Source: Diplonema papillatum
Lineage: Eukaryota; Euglenozoa; Diplonemea; Diplonemida; Diplonemidae
DNA: 64,000 nucleotides
Reading direction: 5' to 3'
Assembly (NCBI GenBank): GCA_030068145.1
Contig: JAPJBO010000126.1
Span: 62,001 to 126,000, forward strand
Shown here: positions 42,545 through 52,164 of the stretch, one piece after another
Numbering within the stretch: position 1 is the stretch's first letter
How the letters are laid out: each line of letters opens with the position of its first letter
The notes under the pieces: model-generated
Told to the model about the DNA's origin: nothing
Database searches by the model: none
The model's input: the letters and a program-made list of their open reading frames with translations, nothing else
Program-made: the position numbers and the translations under genes

Positions 42545-42890
42545 GTCAAAATACTCGAGGGACTGCCTTGTGCTTACTTCGAAGGAGACTACCCTCAATA
42601 CTCGAGGGGCTGCCTTGTGCTTACTTCGAAGGAGACTAGAGGGGGAGAAACAATACCATTCCAAAGTAGGTATTTTTTTTGTAAAAATGCATACGCCCAG
42701 TAAACCCAGATTTACCTGTGTTTCGTGTGAGCTACAGCACATTTACCTCCTTTGAGATTGGAATATTGTTGCGATAGCGGGGAGTCATCGGCATGCCGAT
42801 GAGTACCACACTATGCCTGCCTTTCGCTACGTTTGATATTTCGCAACTGGCAGCCTCCTCAAGTATTTCCTACAAGCAGGTGCTTACACA
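42545..42890 (+). repeat. Dispersed repeat R2, copy 1
   Basis: Blocks in order: ACTCGAGGGACTGCCTTGTG (itself duplicated here), GAGGGGGAGAAACAATAC, CCCAGATTTACCTGTGTTTC, GAGCTACAGCACATTTACCTCC, GCAACTGGCAGCCTCCTCAAG and ACAAGCAGGTGCTTACAC. About 80 bp (about 42755-42835) interrupt the order seen in other copies. Other copies are at 44520-44755, 50455-50612 and 59010-59232, all on this strand. Confidence 0.8.
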
Positions 42891-43070
42891 AAGAAAGACA
42901 GGCGCTTCGTTTGGCTTGTGCGTGCCGGTTGATCGTTTCCGCTTGGATTTATCCGTCTCGTTTTCAGATTAGGAATGCTGATCAACCACCAAAACACGCT
43001 GCCTACGTTTTTTTAGCCCTGCGCAATACATTGCAAATCAACCGCGCGAGATTGTGCAGTACTTAAAACA
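42891..43070 (+). repeat. Dispersed repeat R1, copy 2
   Basis: Same block order as 8143-8325, directly abutting the end of R2. Differences include GGCTTGTGCG for TTTGTGCG. Confidence 0.75.
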
Positions 43071-43147
43071 CTCGGACGGGAGGCAGGTACATCTACAGGT
43101 GGGTACGGTAGGTGTGGCCACCTGCGTGCTCGTTTCGGCGGAAGCTA

Positions 43148-43330
43148 GAGGGGGATTGCAAGAACGTGCTTGGAATGGGTGTGCTCAACACCGCACTGGT
43201 CCCGTCTGCGCCGTGTTTCGGTCCTTTAAGCCACGAACGCATAAGGCGGACCATATCAGCGCGGAACCTCAGTGTCGGCAGACAGGACAGCGGTGTGAGT
43301 CTGGTTTGTCAGGCGGCTGTTCGTAGCTCG
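43148..43330 (+). repeat. Dispersed repeat R4, copy 1
   Basis: It runs from GGGGGATTGCAAGAACGTGC through CTCAACACCGCACTGGTCCC, GTGTTTCGGTCCTTTAAGCC and CATAAGGCGGACCAT to GGCGGCTGTTCGTAG. It is highly similar to 53672-53860 and 58738-58925 on the same strand. No ORF is shared in full. Confidence 0.8.
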
Positions 43331-43502
43331 TCGCAGCCAGGACCACCCGTGCTACTAGAGCACAGGCGAATCTGCTGGAGGAGGGGGAGAGAAACAATGC
43401 AAATTCAGAATGGTTCTCTTCTTTTGTGCCTCAGCGCCCTTCACCGCGTCGTGGCGGGCAACCGGATTCTGACGGGGACTTCAGCGAATGGGGTTTGCCA
43501 GC

Positions 43503-43668
43503 AAAAAAAAGACAGGCGCTTCGTTTTGTTTGTGCGTGCCGGTTGATCGGTTTCCCACTTGTACTTCCCTTAAGGGATTCTGATCAACCACCAAAACACG
43601 CCGCTTACGTCTTTTTAGCCTGCACAATACATTGAAGGGCAACCCCGCAAGATCGTTAGTACTAAAGT
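43503..43668 (+). repeat. Dispersed repeat R1, copy 3
   Basis: Closest to the copy at 8143-8325 (identical through GACAGGCGCTTCGTTTTGTT), ending near GATCGTTAGTACTAAA just upstream of the 3' end of the minus-strand three-exon gene. Confidence 0.75.
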
Positions 43669-43825
43669 CGCAACCTCCTGGCTTCTTGTCCTCCTTATTG
43701 GTAGATCGTCGTGAATTTCTTGGGGGGGTGTTTTTTTTGCGTGCCGCCGTGGAAGCGTGTTTCGCTCGGATTCCGGACGCTCACGCACAGGTGTTCTCGC
43801 GGCCGAGGTAGACGAACAACCCTTC

Positions 43826-44191
43826 CTAGTTCGCGTGCAGCGGACCGGTGATCCGGGGAACCACGTGGTGCACCCGCTTTTCGGACAAGTTCCGGTGTTT
43901 CCGGGCCCTCGCACCCTTCAGCGCGTCGTGCCGGGCGACCGGGTTGATCGGAACCTTGACTTCGCCGAAGGGGTTGCTCGCTGGCACTTTGAACATCAAC
44001 GGCTCGGCGCGGGCAACGATGGGATCCTCGACAACCGGGGCGCCCTCGAGCCAGCGGATAACCCGCTCTTCCCTTTCTAAAGCTTGCGAACGAAGGCCAA
44101 GTACTTTACCGAGGTAGCTCGACATCATGTAGTTGATAGCCGTCGCCAGCACCGTGTCCTTCTCCGTCGCCCACATGTGTCGGAGGATGTC
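43826..44191 (-). CDS. Exon 3 (last) of the three-exon unknown gene
   Basis: It begins after an acceptor ACAACACAG/GAC in phase 0 and runs 122 codons to TAG at 43826-43828. It encodes DILRHMWATEKDTVLATAIN..., then a basic end (RARKHRNLSEKRVHHVVPR). Together with the end of exon 2 (HPSPAVRWGVAKSASLLGRH) this forms paired helices that look like a HEAT-type repeat. The preceding intron is 606 bp and contains an R2 copy. Confidence 0.6.
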   Translation of the reverse strand, partial: DILRHMWATEKDTVLATAINYMMSSYLGKVLGLRSQALEREERVIRWLEGAPVVEDPIVARAEPLMFKVPASNPFGEVKVPINPVARHDALKGARARKHRNLSEKRVHHVVPRITGPLHAN

Positions 44192-44519
44192 CTGTGTTGT
44201 GTGCATGCGGTTTTTGGGTCATATTATGTACGTCTCGTTCATGGACAACACAAGTAACTACAAGTGTACTACAGTTCCGGCGGTATGGCAGGGTACTGAC
44301 GCCGGTTCATTCCGATGGGGATTGACACAGGTCGTTCAGTAAAAGCCTCAACTCGAGCGGGATCTTGGGGCTTGGCGGGTTGTGAGCTCATCCAAAGCAA
44401 GAGCGTGAGCGGTTGTGAGGGGGAGAGACACCGTGTTAATCTTCCGGGCCAGCGCCCTTCCGCGACGAAACAAAACATGAGAAGGAAGCCGTCACAGGCA
44501 AATGACTGAGACGACCGCC

Positions 44520-44755
44520 GACTGGAAAAATACTCGAGGGACTGCCTTGTGCTCATTTCGAAGGAGGCTAGAGGGGGAGAAAACAATACAACTACAAAGT
44601 GGGTCTTTTTTGTCGAAACGCTTACGCCCGCCACTAAACCCAGATTTACCTGTGTTTCGTGTGGGTTACAGCACTTTTACCTCCTTTGATCTATCGCAAC
44701 TGGCAGCCTCCTCAAGCATTTCCCACAAAGCGGGTGCGTATACAACTAAATAAAC
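44520..44755 (+). repeat. Dispersed repeat R2, copy 2 (inside intron 2)
   Basis: It contains ACTCGAGGGACTGCCTTGTG, CCCAGATTTACCTGTGTTTC and CAACTGGCAGCCTCCTCAAG in the same order as the copy at 42545, without its 80-bp interruption. It lies within intron 2 of the minus-strand gene, antisense to it. Confidence 0.8.
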
Positions 44756-44797
44756 GCGCGGTTTCGTGTGAACAAGAACGGGGCGAAAGCTACACAC

Positions 44798-45344
44798 ATG
44801 TCGGCCCAGCAGAGACGCGCTTTTCGCGACCCCCCAGCGAACTGCCGGCGACGGGTGCTTCATGAGCAGCTGCCAGATGTCGGCGAGCTCGGGGTTCGAC
44901 CCGACGACGCCCAGCTTTGCGATGGCTTCCGCGTACAGGTTCCAAGGCGACGGGAGGTCGCAAATGAGCTCCATGTGGTTCATGACGGGGATGCCGCGGC
45001 ACGCGATGCCCTTCTGCTCGACGTCTTCGGACAGCAGGCGGGCGCCCTGGTTCCGCCAGAAGATCAGAGCGCACGCCACGTCGACGGGCACGTCTTCGGG
45101 CAGCTCGGCCCGCATCGCCTCGTTGTAGCGTTTGATCACCTGCCCCCCGTGCTGCAGCTTCGTGCCCGGGTAGTATATCGTCGCGAACTGCTGGTGCCGC
45201 GCGATGTCGGGGTGGGGCTGCCTCCGGTCGAACGAAGAGAACTGTATCGCGCGGTCGTGGTCCAGCACCCCGCGGTCGAGCGTCTTGCTTCGGTGGGCAC
45301 ACGCTTCCGCCCATTGCATTTGGTTGAAGAAGCTCAAGTCGTAC
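44798..45344 (-). CDS. Exon 2 of the three-exon unknown gene
   Basis: It begins after GCGCAG/GTAC, whose first base completes an Arg codon with AG from exon 1, and gives 182 further codons (YDLSFFNQMQWAEACAHRSK ... NPELADIWQLLMKHPSPAVR) ending CAT/GTGTGT in phase 0. An alternative donor TGGGGG/GTCGCG, 36 bp upstream on the coding strand, is also in phase. The content is globular with no known catalytic motif. Confidence 0.62.
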
Positions 45345-45487
45345 CTGCGCGTTCGTTTTGGTTCTTGGCAAATTGCATCTGTCACACTCAAAAAATACTC
45401 GACATAGCTGCTTTGACTTCGAATGGAAGGAAGGAAAGATCGAGGTAAAGGAGCAAATGCAATACAAGCACAATCTGAATTGTTCTT

Positions 45488-45665
45488 CGCTTACACCACC
45501 GTGTGTTGTTTTCTCACTCGGGACCTTGTGTGTCTTGCCGTGTAGGGGTCGACCCGCATGACCTCACGTCCGTTCAAGACGTGGTTAGCTACACTTGGGA
45601 CGCCTTCGGTTCTTTGTCTGGCAGCTTTGTCGAGCATTTCCTTCCAAGCGGGCGCTTATGTAAGG
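45488..45665 (+). repeat. Dispersed repeat R3, copy 1
   Basis: Blocks CTTACACCACCGTGTGTTG, GACCCGCATGACCTCACGTC and GTCGAGCATTTCCTT...AAGC match 59232-59430 in the same order. In the other location R3 follows R2 directly. Confidence 0.8.
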
Positions 45666-46189
45666 GACTAAGGAGGCTAGAGGGGGAGAAAAAAAAAACA
45701 AAAAAACACACTAGTAAGGCCAATCACTAGTCATTTTAAAGTGAACTTACTAGTAAGAAATCTTACTAGTAATATGACTAGTGCCACTAGTCATTCTTAC
45801 TAGTGCCACTAGTAAGAATGACTAGTGCACTAGTAAGAATGACTAGTGCACTAGTAAGAATGACTAGTGCACTAGTCATTTTTGCTAGTGTTTTACACAG
45901 TAAAGTCCATTTTTAGGCGGTGGATATGGCGTGGGTGTCCGACCCACGCTCGAATACTGTCCCGCAGGTTCGTCCTGCCGATGTTGTGCACGCAGAAACA
46001 TGAATGGTGAACACTACGTTGTCAAGCCACCTGCCGTAAGTGCGCACAACGTTTCCAGTCGCCTGGCAGAGGAGTTTCCCAAGAGCCTCTTGTGTTGTGA
46101 GGCAATGTTGCAGCGGAAGCCCTGCGCATATGTTGTGGAGGACAGCCCCGTGGTCGGGCCAAGCTCGCCATTCACTGCTGTAGAGAGCC

Positions 46190-46640
46190 AGCTGGGCACA
46201 CTGATGCATAGACATGCCGAATCGCATTATGTTCCCTGCAATGATGGCACCGATAGCGCGCGCTGTCGGTGCATGGTATGCATTCATTGTTGTTTTCCCC
46301 TGCGGTGTTTCGTGAGTGATAAGGCTGGCGATGCGGGACCGTACGAGAATCATACTACACAAAGTTACGTACGAACTATTGCAAAACAAAATGAGCATGT
46401 GTTGACGATGATGTCAGCCCTGATGGACAGGAGTCGGGGTCTCGGCCAGAGAGGAGGGCGCGTTGCAATAGTTCTTACGTAGTATGATTCTCGTACGGTC
46501 CCACATCGCCAGCCTGGAAACACCGCAGGGGGAAAACAACAATCGATGCATACCATGCACCGACAGCGCGCGCTATCGGTGGCATCATTGCAGAGAACAG
46601 AATGCGATTCGGCATGTCTATGCGTCAGTGAGCCCAGCTG
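46190..46640. repeat. Internal inverted duplication (hairpin) inside the long-TIR transposon
   Basis: 46190-46385 (CAGCTGGGCACACTGATGCAT ... AACTATTGC) is repeated in reverse complement at 46464-46640 (GCAATAGTT ... GCCCAGCTGGG), with a 78-bp spacer and small indels (for example an extra GTGAGTGATAAG in the left copy). RNA from this region would fold into a stem of about 180 bp. Confidence 0.85.
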
Positions 46641-46673
46641 GGCTCGCTAATTAATAGCGAACTTGGCCTGACC

Positions 46674-47317
46674 ATGCGGCTGTCCTACAACACCCTTGCT
46701 GCACGCGAAGCAGGGTTCAAGGCGATGGCCGACGAGTTGGTCGGGGATACCCCGAAGGCAATTTCGTTCCTGCTGTCCAAGTTTCCACTGGAGCAGGGTG
46801 GCTTTTTGCCCACCCGCAGTGGTTGTGACAATGGACGCGTACAAACCAGGCAACGCCTTCCATGGGGCAACAGGGAGGCAGCGTCTTGCTGTTGGACTGT
46901 CCGGGGACCTCAAGGCGACGCGGTTTCTTACTGTGTGCGATAAGCGGAAGCCTGCCTTCCACTCATGGTGGATTCAGCTGCCTGCCGCATCTGAGCGCTG
47001 TTCAGGAAAGTACGTTCCGCAAGAACAATGCAATCATTCCTCTGAGTCGATTTGTGTTTGGTGGTGACCACGCAGAATTGTGGTCGCTCTTTCGAGGCGT
47101 GGGCGGTGGCGGGCACCGAAGTGCCTTTTGTGCAACCTGCATTGAGACGCGGTTGGCACACCTGCACAGATGCAAACGGCTTAGCATCCAGGAAATGCAT
47201 GCGCAGGGCTTCCACTGCAACATTGCCGCCCGTATCACGGAACCAGCGCATGCCATCACACCAGCCTTGCACGATGTGAAGGGCATGTTACGGCTCGTGA
47301 TCCCTTCCGGATGCTAG
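46674..47317 (+). pseudogene. Transposon-encoded protein, first part, frame-broken
   Basis: Protein-like sequence switches frame at least twice: MRLSYNTLAAREAGFKAMAD (from 46674), then TMDAYKPGNAFHGATGRQRL (about 46830-46930), then SRFVFGGDHAELWSLFRG to LHDVKGMLRLVIPSGC with a TAG at 47315-47317. A Cys pair (FCATC) and Asp/Glu-bearing segments could belong to a transposase core, but I cannot name the family. Confidence 0.4.
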
Positions 47318-47330
47318 CGGGTAGAAGAGG

Positions 47331-48010
47331 ATGCAGATGAACGAAAGGTGGTCCGCCTACACGTCCCAGAAGACAATGGAACGCGACTTCCAGGCAATCG
47401 AGCTGCAGACAAAGCAACTCAAGAGCCTGGACACGAAGCGAAGCGCGCCTGACCTCGCGCCCGCGTGTCGCAATCCCCTCCCACACCTGTACCAGTACGA
47501 CACCATATTTCTTTGCAAGTGCATCACTGCACGAAGTACGGTGTGGAAGCAAGCCGCAGAAACCCTGGAGGCCCGCCTCCGAAGGGCTGGTTTGGATGCC
47601 CACGTATGCCGGAGAACTGAACGATGGGGACAGAAGTTTCGTAGCAGTCCTGCTCGTGAAGGTGTTCTTCTCAAGATTTGCATTTGCAACGAGAAGCCGT
47701 GGCACAACAATCCGACTTCCGATGAGGAGGAGGATCAGGACGAGGATGACGATGCGGACAGCAGCACAACCGACCCTGAAAACGAGAGCAGCGAGCACGG
47801 GTGTATTATCAGCCAGAAGAGCTACACGCGAATCCACGGCTTCTTCGCACACTACGACGCACACCACCGCCCTACAGTAACCTGCGAATGCACACGCAAT
47901 GTCCATCGTGCAAAAAGACAGTTCGCAAGGGCGGGCTGACCCAACACCTGCTGTACGTTCATGCTGAGAAGCTTGACAAGAAGACCTGCCCCCTGTGCAA
48001 AGGTTCGCCG
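47331..48010 (+). pseudogene. Transposon-encoded acidic protein with C2H2 finger, frame-broken
   Basis: A 202-codon frame from 47331 has a coding-like acidic run (SDEEEDQDEDDDADSS) and ends at 47939. Near 47870 the protein-like signal moves to another frame that encodes CPSCKKTVRKGGLTQHLLYVH, a C2H2-type finger, then CPLC. The reverse strand is open for 259 codons here but is only a shadow. Confidence 0.45.
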
Positions 48011-48579
48011 ATGCACGCAGAAGGGATGCCCACACGGGTGGAAGGTAGTCTTACCTCCTCTGAATTCAGCACTCTATGCCACATGGCCCTTTCTTCCGTT
48101 GTTCCCCCCTCCCCCACCCATCACACCCTGAGCATTCCAAACACGTTCAATTCCCCACCCATCACACCCCAGACTTCGGGCCATGCTTATCCCGTTCACT
48201 TGTTCTTCTCGGCAACCTGTTGTGTCCACCATTCATGTTGCTGCGTGCACAACAGCGGCAGGACGAACCTGCGGAACAGTATTCGAGCGTGGGTCGGACA
48301 CCCACACCATATCCGCCGCCTAAAAATGGACTTTACTGTGTAAAACACTAGCAAAAATGACAAGTGCACTAGTCATTCTTACTAGTGCACTAGTCATTCT
48401 TACTAGTGCCACTAGTAAGAATGACTAGTGGCACTAGTAAGAATGACGAGTGGCACTAGTAAGACATTTTCACTAGTAATTTTACTAGTAAGAACACTGA
48501 ATTCCTAATGACTAGTGCACCGTGCACCCCCCAGAAATCCCGAGAAATCTTTTTTGTACCTAACAATTTTCCCCCGCGA

Positions 48580-48640
48580 AGCGGGGAAAATTTTTTTGGG
48601 GCATTTTTTGTGGGGGATTTCTTGGCCCCGCGCAGCGGGA
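48580..48640. repeat. Two short GC hairpins CCCCGCG(A/C)AGCGGG
   Basis: CCCGCGAAGCGGG at about 48574-48588 and CCCGCGCAGCGGG at about 48629-48641 are each nearly palindromic and followed by T-runs. They look like a duplicated hairpin-plus-T unit of about 55 bp just right of the long-TIR element. Confidence 0.5.
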
Positions 48641-48692
48641 ATTTTTTTTTTTTGAGGTTTTTTTTTGGACCCGTGTTAAGATCATCCCAAAC

Positions 48693-49212
48693 CATTATGC
48701 GCAACTATGCGCAACGACCCGAAAGTATGCGGAACAGCCCAAACAACTATGCGCAACTATGCGGAACAACCTGAAACTATGCGGAAAAGCCCAAACAAAT
48801 ATGCGCAACTATGCGCAACAACCTGAAACTGTGCGGAAAAGCCCAAACAACTATGCGCAACGATGCGGAACATCCCAAACAACTATGCGCAACTATGCGG
48901 AACGACCCCAAAGTATGCGGAACAGCCCAAACAACTATGCGCAAACAACTATGCGCAACAACCTGAAACTATGCGGAAAAGCCCAAACAACTATGCGCAA
49001 CGATGCGGAACATCCCAAACAACTCTGCGCAACTATGCGGAACGACCCGAAAGTATGCGGAACAGCCCAAACAACTATGCGCAACTACGCGGAACAACCT
49101 GAAACTATGCGCAACTATGCGGAACAACCTGAAACTATGCGGAACAGCCCAAACAACTATTCGCAACTATGCGGAACAACCTGAAACTATGCGGAACAAC
49201 CCAAACAACTCC
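48693..49212. repeat. Minisatellite built from AACTATGCG(C/G)AACA units
   Basis: About 520 bp of higher-order units made of CAACTATGCGCAACTATGCG and GAACAACCTGAAACTATGCGG or GAACAGCCCAAA. In one plus-strand frame it spells repeated MRNYAEQPE and MRNSPNNYAQ peptides, which I treat as a by-product. Confidence 0.92.
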
Positions 49213-49879
49213 GGCAGGCTCACGGTGGGTGCGGCGCGGAATGGCGGGGCCTACTGCATCCTCGAACGTGCTGCGGACGTCCATCGATACCGCGAACGTG
49301 GTATACTCGGTGGTCGTCGTCTTTCAGAAGGGACTTGCTGTCATTTCTTTTGTTATTCCGATTCCTCTGGAAACCGGTGCCCAAAACCTCCCTTTGTGTT
49401 TCGCTGCGCGCTTAGCATTCTTGCAGTTTACCGAGGGAATAGGAGCAAGACGCACGGCTAGATGAGCACGACCACCTCGAATCGACAAACAACCCGAGAT
49501 TATGCAGAACAGCTGCGTCAGGGGAGTCGAAGGCCGGACAACCACACAAATGCAACAAATTGGGTGGTGACCTCTCCGAACAGCCTCCCTGGCCCTGGCC
49601 CACGCCTGATGCCGCAACCCCTTTACCCGGGCGGCGGCGCATAGTTGTGTCGATTCATCGTGGGAATGCTAAGCGCGTAACGAACCACTCTCTAGGAAGG
49701 TGTTGGGCACCGGATTCAAAGGAATCGGACAACAAAAGTTCCCACCCACCCACACCGGGTTGCTTGTCTTGTTTTTCGTGTCCGCGTTCAGCGCGAGGTC
49801 CGGGGGACCTGGGTTTCGTTTAATTTTCTTCCTTTCGCGTTCATTATCATTGAACTTATCACTGTCACCGAGTGAAGCG

Positions 49880-50050
49880 CACAAAGCATTCCGCATAGTT
49901 GTTTGGGCTTTTCCGCATAGTTGCGCGTGTTGCGCATAGTTGCGCATAGTTGTTTGGGCTGTTCCGCATACTTTGGGGTCGTTCCGCATAGTTGCGCATA
50001 GTTGCGCATAGTTGTTTGGGTTGTTCCGTACTTGCGCATAGTTTTCGGGG
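49880..50050. repeat. Inverted partner of the 48.7-kb minisatellite
   Basis: CCGCATAGTTGTTTGGGCT and TTGCGCATAGTTGCGCATAG are the reverse complement of units at 48693-49212. The two blocks flank a unique core of about 670 bp (49213-49879), making a large imperfect stem-loop arrangement. Confidence 0.9.
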
Positions 50051-50052
50051 AC

Positions 50053-50368
50053 CAAAATTGGACGAAAATTGGACCAAAATGGGACCAAAATTGGACCAAA
50101 ATTGGACCAAAATTGGACCAAAATTGGACGAAAATTGGACCAAAATTGGACCAAAATTGGACCAAAATTGGACCAAAATTGGACCAAAATTGGACCAAAA
50201 TTGGACCAAAATTGGACCAAAATTGGACCAAAATTGGACCAAAATTGGACCAAAATTGGACCAAAATTGGACCAAAATTGGACCAAAATTGGACCAAAAT
50301 TGGACCAAAATTGGACCAAAATTGGACCAAAATTGGACCAAAATTGGACCAAAATTGGACCAAAAATG
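50053..50368. repeat. 11-bp tandem array (ACCAAAATTGG), about 28 units
   Basis: Nearly perfect repetition, with variants at the left end (GACGAAAATTGG and one unit with ATGGG). Each unit contains CCAAAATTGG, which fits the CArG-box consensus CC(A/T)6GG bound by SRF-type MADS proteins. A G-run (50380-50390) follows. The long ORFs read through it on both strands are artefacts of the 11-bp period. Confidence 0.95.
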
Positions 50369-50454
50369 GACCAGTATTAGGGGGGGGGGGGTACCCACCC
50401 ACCCCGGCCACGGCCCCAGGGTGGGACATTGTCCGTCGGTATTCCAAAAACGTC

Positions 50455-50612
50455 GTCCCAAAGTGGGTCTTTTTTGTTGAACGCTTCCGCCGCCACTAAA
50501 CCCAGACTTACCTGTGTTTCGTGTGGGCTACAGCACTTTTACCTCCTTTGATCTATCGCAACTGGCAGTCTCCTCAAGCACTTCCTACAAAGCAGGTGCT
50601 TATACAAAAAAA
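50455..50612 (+). repeat. Dispersed repeat R2, copy 3
   Basis: It contains AAGTGGGTCTTTTTTGTTGAA, ACTTACCTGTGTTTCGTGTG and CAACTGGCAGTCTCCTCAAG, in the usual order. The CTCGAGGGACTGCC block at the start is missing. It lies in intron 1 of the unknown gene. Confidence 0.75.
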
Positions 50613-50971
50613 GGATGCCGAGACTCCGTAAGTAAGGAATGCAACCGGAGTGGGGCCCTTTTGTTTCGGATGGGGGGAGAATCTTAGTTCAATGTTTAGG
50701 GAGAGCCTGTCACTGCCTCTCACGCATGGCTAGTATGAACCTTGAGGGACTAGCCCCCTGTTATTTTTTCACCGCGGTGTTGTGCGCACCGTGTTCTTCG
50801 TCTCAGGTTTCGCTCTTGAACGCATACCAATCCAAAGTCAGAGCTCATCATCGTGGGTCCTTTGAATGGGGATTTCAGTCCTGTTCCGGGTGCGAGCACA
50901 ACTTGGGTTCACTGCGTTTCTCCTGCCTTCATTCGTTTTCGAAAAGGAAAAAAAAAGGAGGGATGCAATAC

Positions 50972-52083
50972 CTGTGGTGGAACACGATGACGGTTTTGCT
51001 GTACCGGGTGATCCAGATGCTGTGGTCGACCGTCGACGCCTCCTTGCCCATTTCGAACTTGCGCAGAACCGTTTCGGCCAGCAGCCCGCCGGGGGCGAAC
51101 GAGCGGTAAACGGGCCACGCGTGCAGGAACGGGTTGACGCTGTGCAGGTCTTCGAAGACGGTGTCGCCAGACGCCCAGGGGCCGAGGTAGAGCGTCACGG
51201 ACTTCTCGCCGGCGCCCGGGACGATCTCGCGCCCCTTCAGCCGCCGGTGCACCGCCGTGAGGTTCATCGCGCGCTCCCACTGCACCGGGTCCCGCAGCGC
51301 CGGCGCGCCGTCCTCGTGGAAGTCCGCGTTTTTGGTGATCAGCTCCTCGCCGCGCTGCATGCAGCGCTCCCAGAACTCGCGGCCCTCCTGCGCGTGCTCT
51401 ACCATCCGCTTCCGCATTTCGCGCACGAACCGCGCAACGGCGTGCGGCTTCGGCTGCACGGGGACCCAGAGCAACGGAGGGGTGTGCTCGTTGAGCTGGA
51501 TGTAGACCTTCGCGACGCCCCGGTCGTCTGGGTCGATCCACAGGTTGAGGCGGTCTCTCCCTTCCCAGGCGACGGGGGGCTGGTCGCAGAAGGGGACTTT
51601 GCCGACGGTCGCGACGAGGACGAACTTGCGCTCGGTGGTGCCTTCGTGGAGGATCCACAGGCGGTCGGGTGTCCAGTTCAGCTGCGATTTGAGGTCTTCG
51701 AACATCAGGTTCACGTCGCGCTTCGCGCCGCCGGTGCGCAGGGGGAGCAGCTGGGCCGGCTTCTGCGGCGTCCAGTCGCGCTCGGGGATGATGTCGATGT
51801 CGACGTTGTACAAGGGGTCCTCCTTCTCCAGCCCCCGCTGGACGTGCGCCGCGCGCACCGCCCGCTCCAGCTGCACCTCGGCCGCGAACTGGAACGCGAA
51901 GGACGGCATCCAGCTGGCCGCGGAGGTCCGCCCCACCGAAGCCTTGATCTCGCGCTTCATCTCGGCCACCTCCCGGTCGGTCAGCCCCGCGCACCACCGC
52001 CGCTGCCGCGCATGGCTGCGCGGCTGGTCGAACACTCCGGCCACATGACCCAGGGCTATCCTCCGCGCCCCCCCTCGCAACAT
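50972..52083 (-). CDS. Exon 1 of a three-exon gene of unknown function (674 residues in total)
   Basis: From ATG at 52083 exon 1 encodes 370 residues plus two bases; exons 2 (45344-44798) and 3 (44191-43826) complete 2025 coding bases. The splice phases agree (2, then 0), which supports the joining of three distant pieces. Exon 1 is globular: an Arg/Glu helical region (DREVAEMKREIKASVG), then beta-rich sequence (RLWILHEGTTERKFVLVATV, RLNLWIDPDDRGVAKVYIQL) and a long helix (FVREMRKRMVEHAQEGREFW). The C-terminal third looks like a HEAT-type helical pair. No catalytic motif, signal peptide or membrane segment is visible. I do not recognise the family. Three decayed copies of one exon-1 segment lie upstream at 52618-53030. 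The true start could be further 5' if another exon exists. Confidence 0.62.
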
Positions 52084-52164
52084 GTCGCGAGCCTAATTAC
52101 AGTTGTAGATGGAGGGTTCAATGTCTTGTTGGCTGACTCATAATCAGAGAGGGAGAGAGAGACA

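Larger units (their letters stand above)
45708..48519 (+). mobile_element. DNA transposon with ~300-bp terminal inverted repeats packed with ACTAGT motifs
   Basis: The left arm (about 45708-46015) and the right arm (about 48217-48519) are inverted copies. The inner 130 bp of each (CAGTAAAGTCCATTTTTAGG, GGTGTCCGACCCACGCTCGA, GCAGGTTCGTCCTGCCG, CACGCAG(A/C)AACATGAATGG) are about 95% identical. The outer 170 bp are made of the palindrome ACTAGT, about 14 times in the left arm, in changing contexts (GACTAGTGC, CACTAGTAAG, TACTAGT). The interior is coding on the plus strand in broken frames. A target-site duplication is not clear because the tips are themselves repeats. The superfamily is not identified; it resembles foldback-type ends. 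Confidence 0.85.
45345..50971 (-). other. 5.6-kb intron 1 of the unknown gene, built of repeats and a transposon
   Basis: Donor CACCACAG/GTATTG at 50971 and acceptor CGCGCAG at 45345; both sides are phase 2 and rejoin as Arg. In order along the plus strand it contains R3 (45488-45665), the long-TIR transposon (45708-48519), hairpin-rich AT/GC sequence (48520-48690), two inverted minisatellite blocks around a 0.67-kb unique core, the 11-bp array, and R2 (50455-50612). If the splice is right, nearly all of it is repeat-derived. Confidence 0.55.

Noticed and set aside
47256..48035. 259-codon minus-strand protein with a hydrophobic segment
   Set aside because: It is the reverse reading of the acidic GA-rich coding strand (the Asp/Glu run reads as hydrophobic residues).
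48759..49184. Asn/Tyr/Gln-rich repeat protein (NYAQ)
   Set aside because: It arises from the minisatellite alone and has no non-repeat flanking domain.
50053..50368. CRISPR array
   Set aside because: The repeats are contiguous with no unique spacers, and the setting is eukaryotic.
50002..50499. DQNWTKIGPKL and WSNFGPILVQF repeat proteins on both strands
   Set aside because: They are the six-frame readings of an 11-bp satellite, with equal length on both strands.
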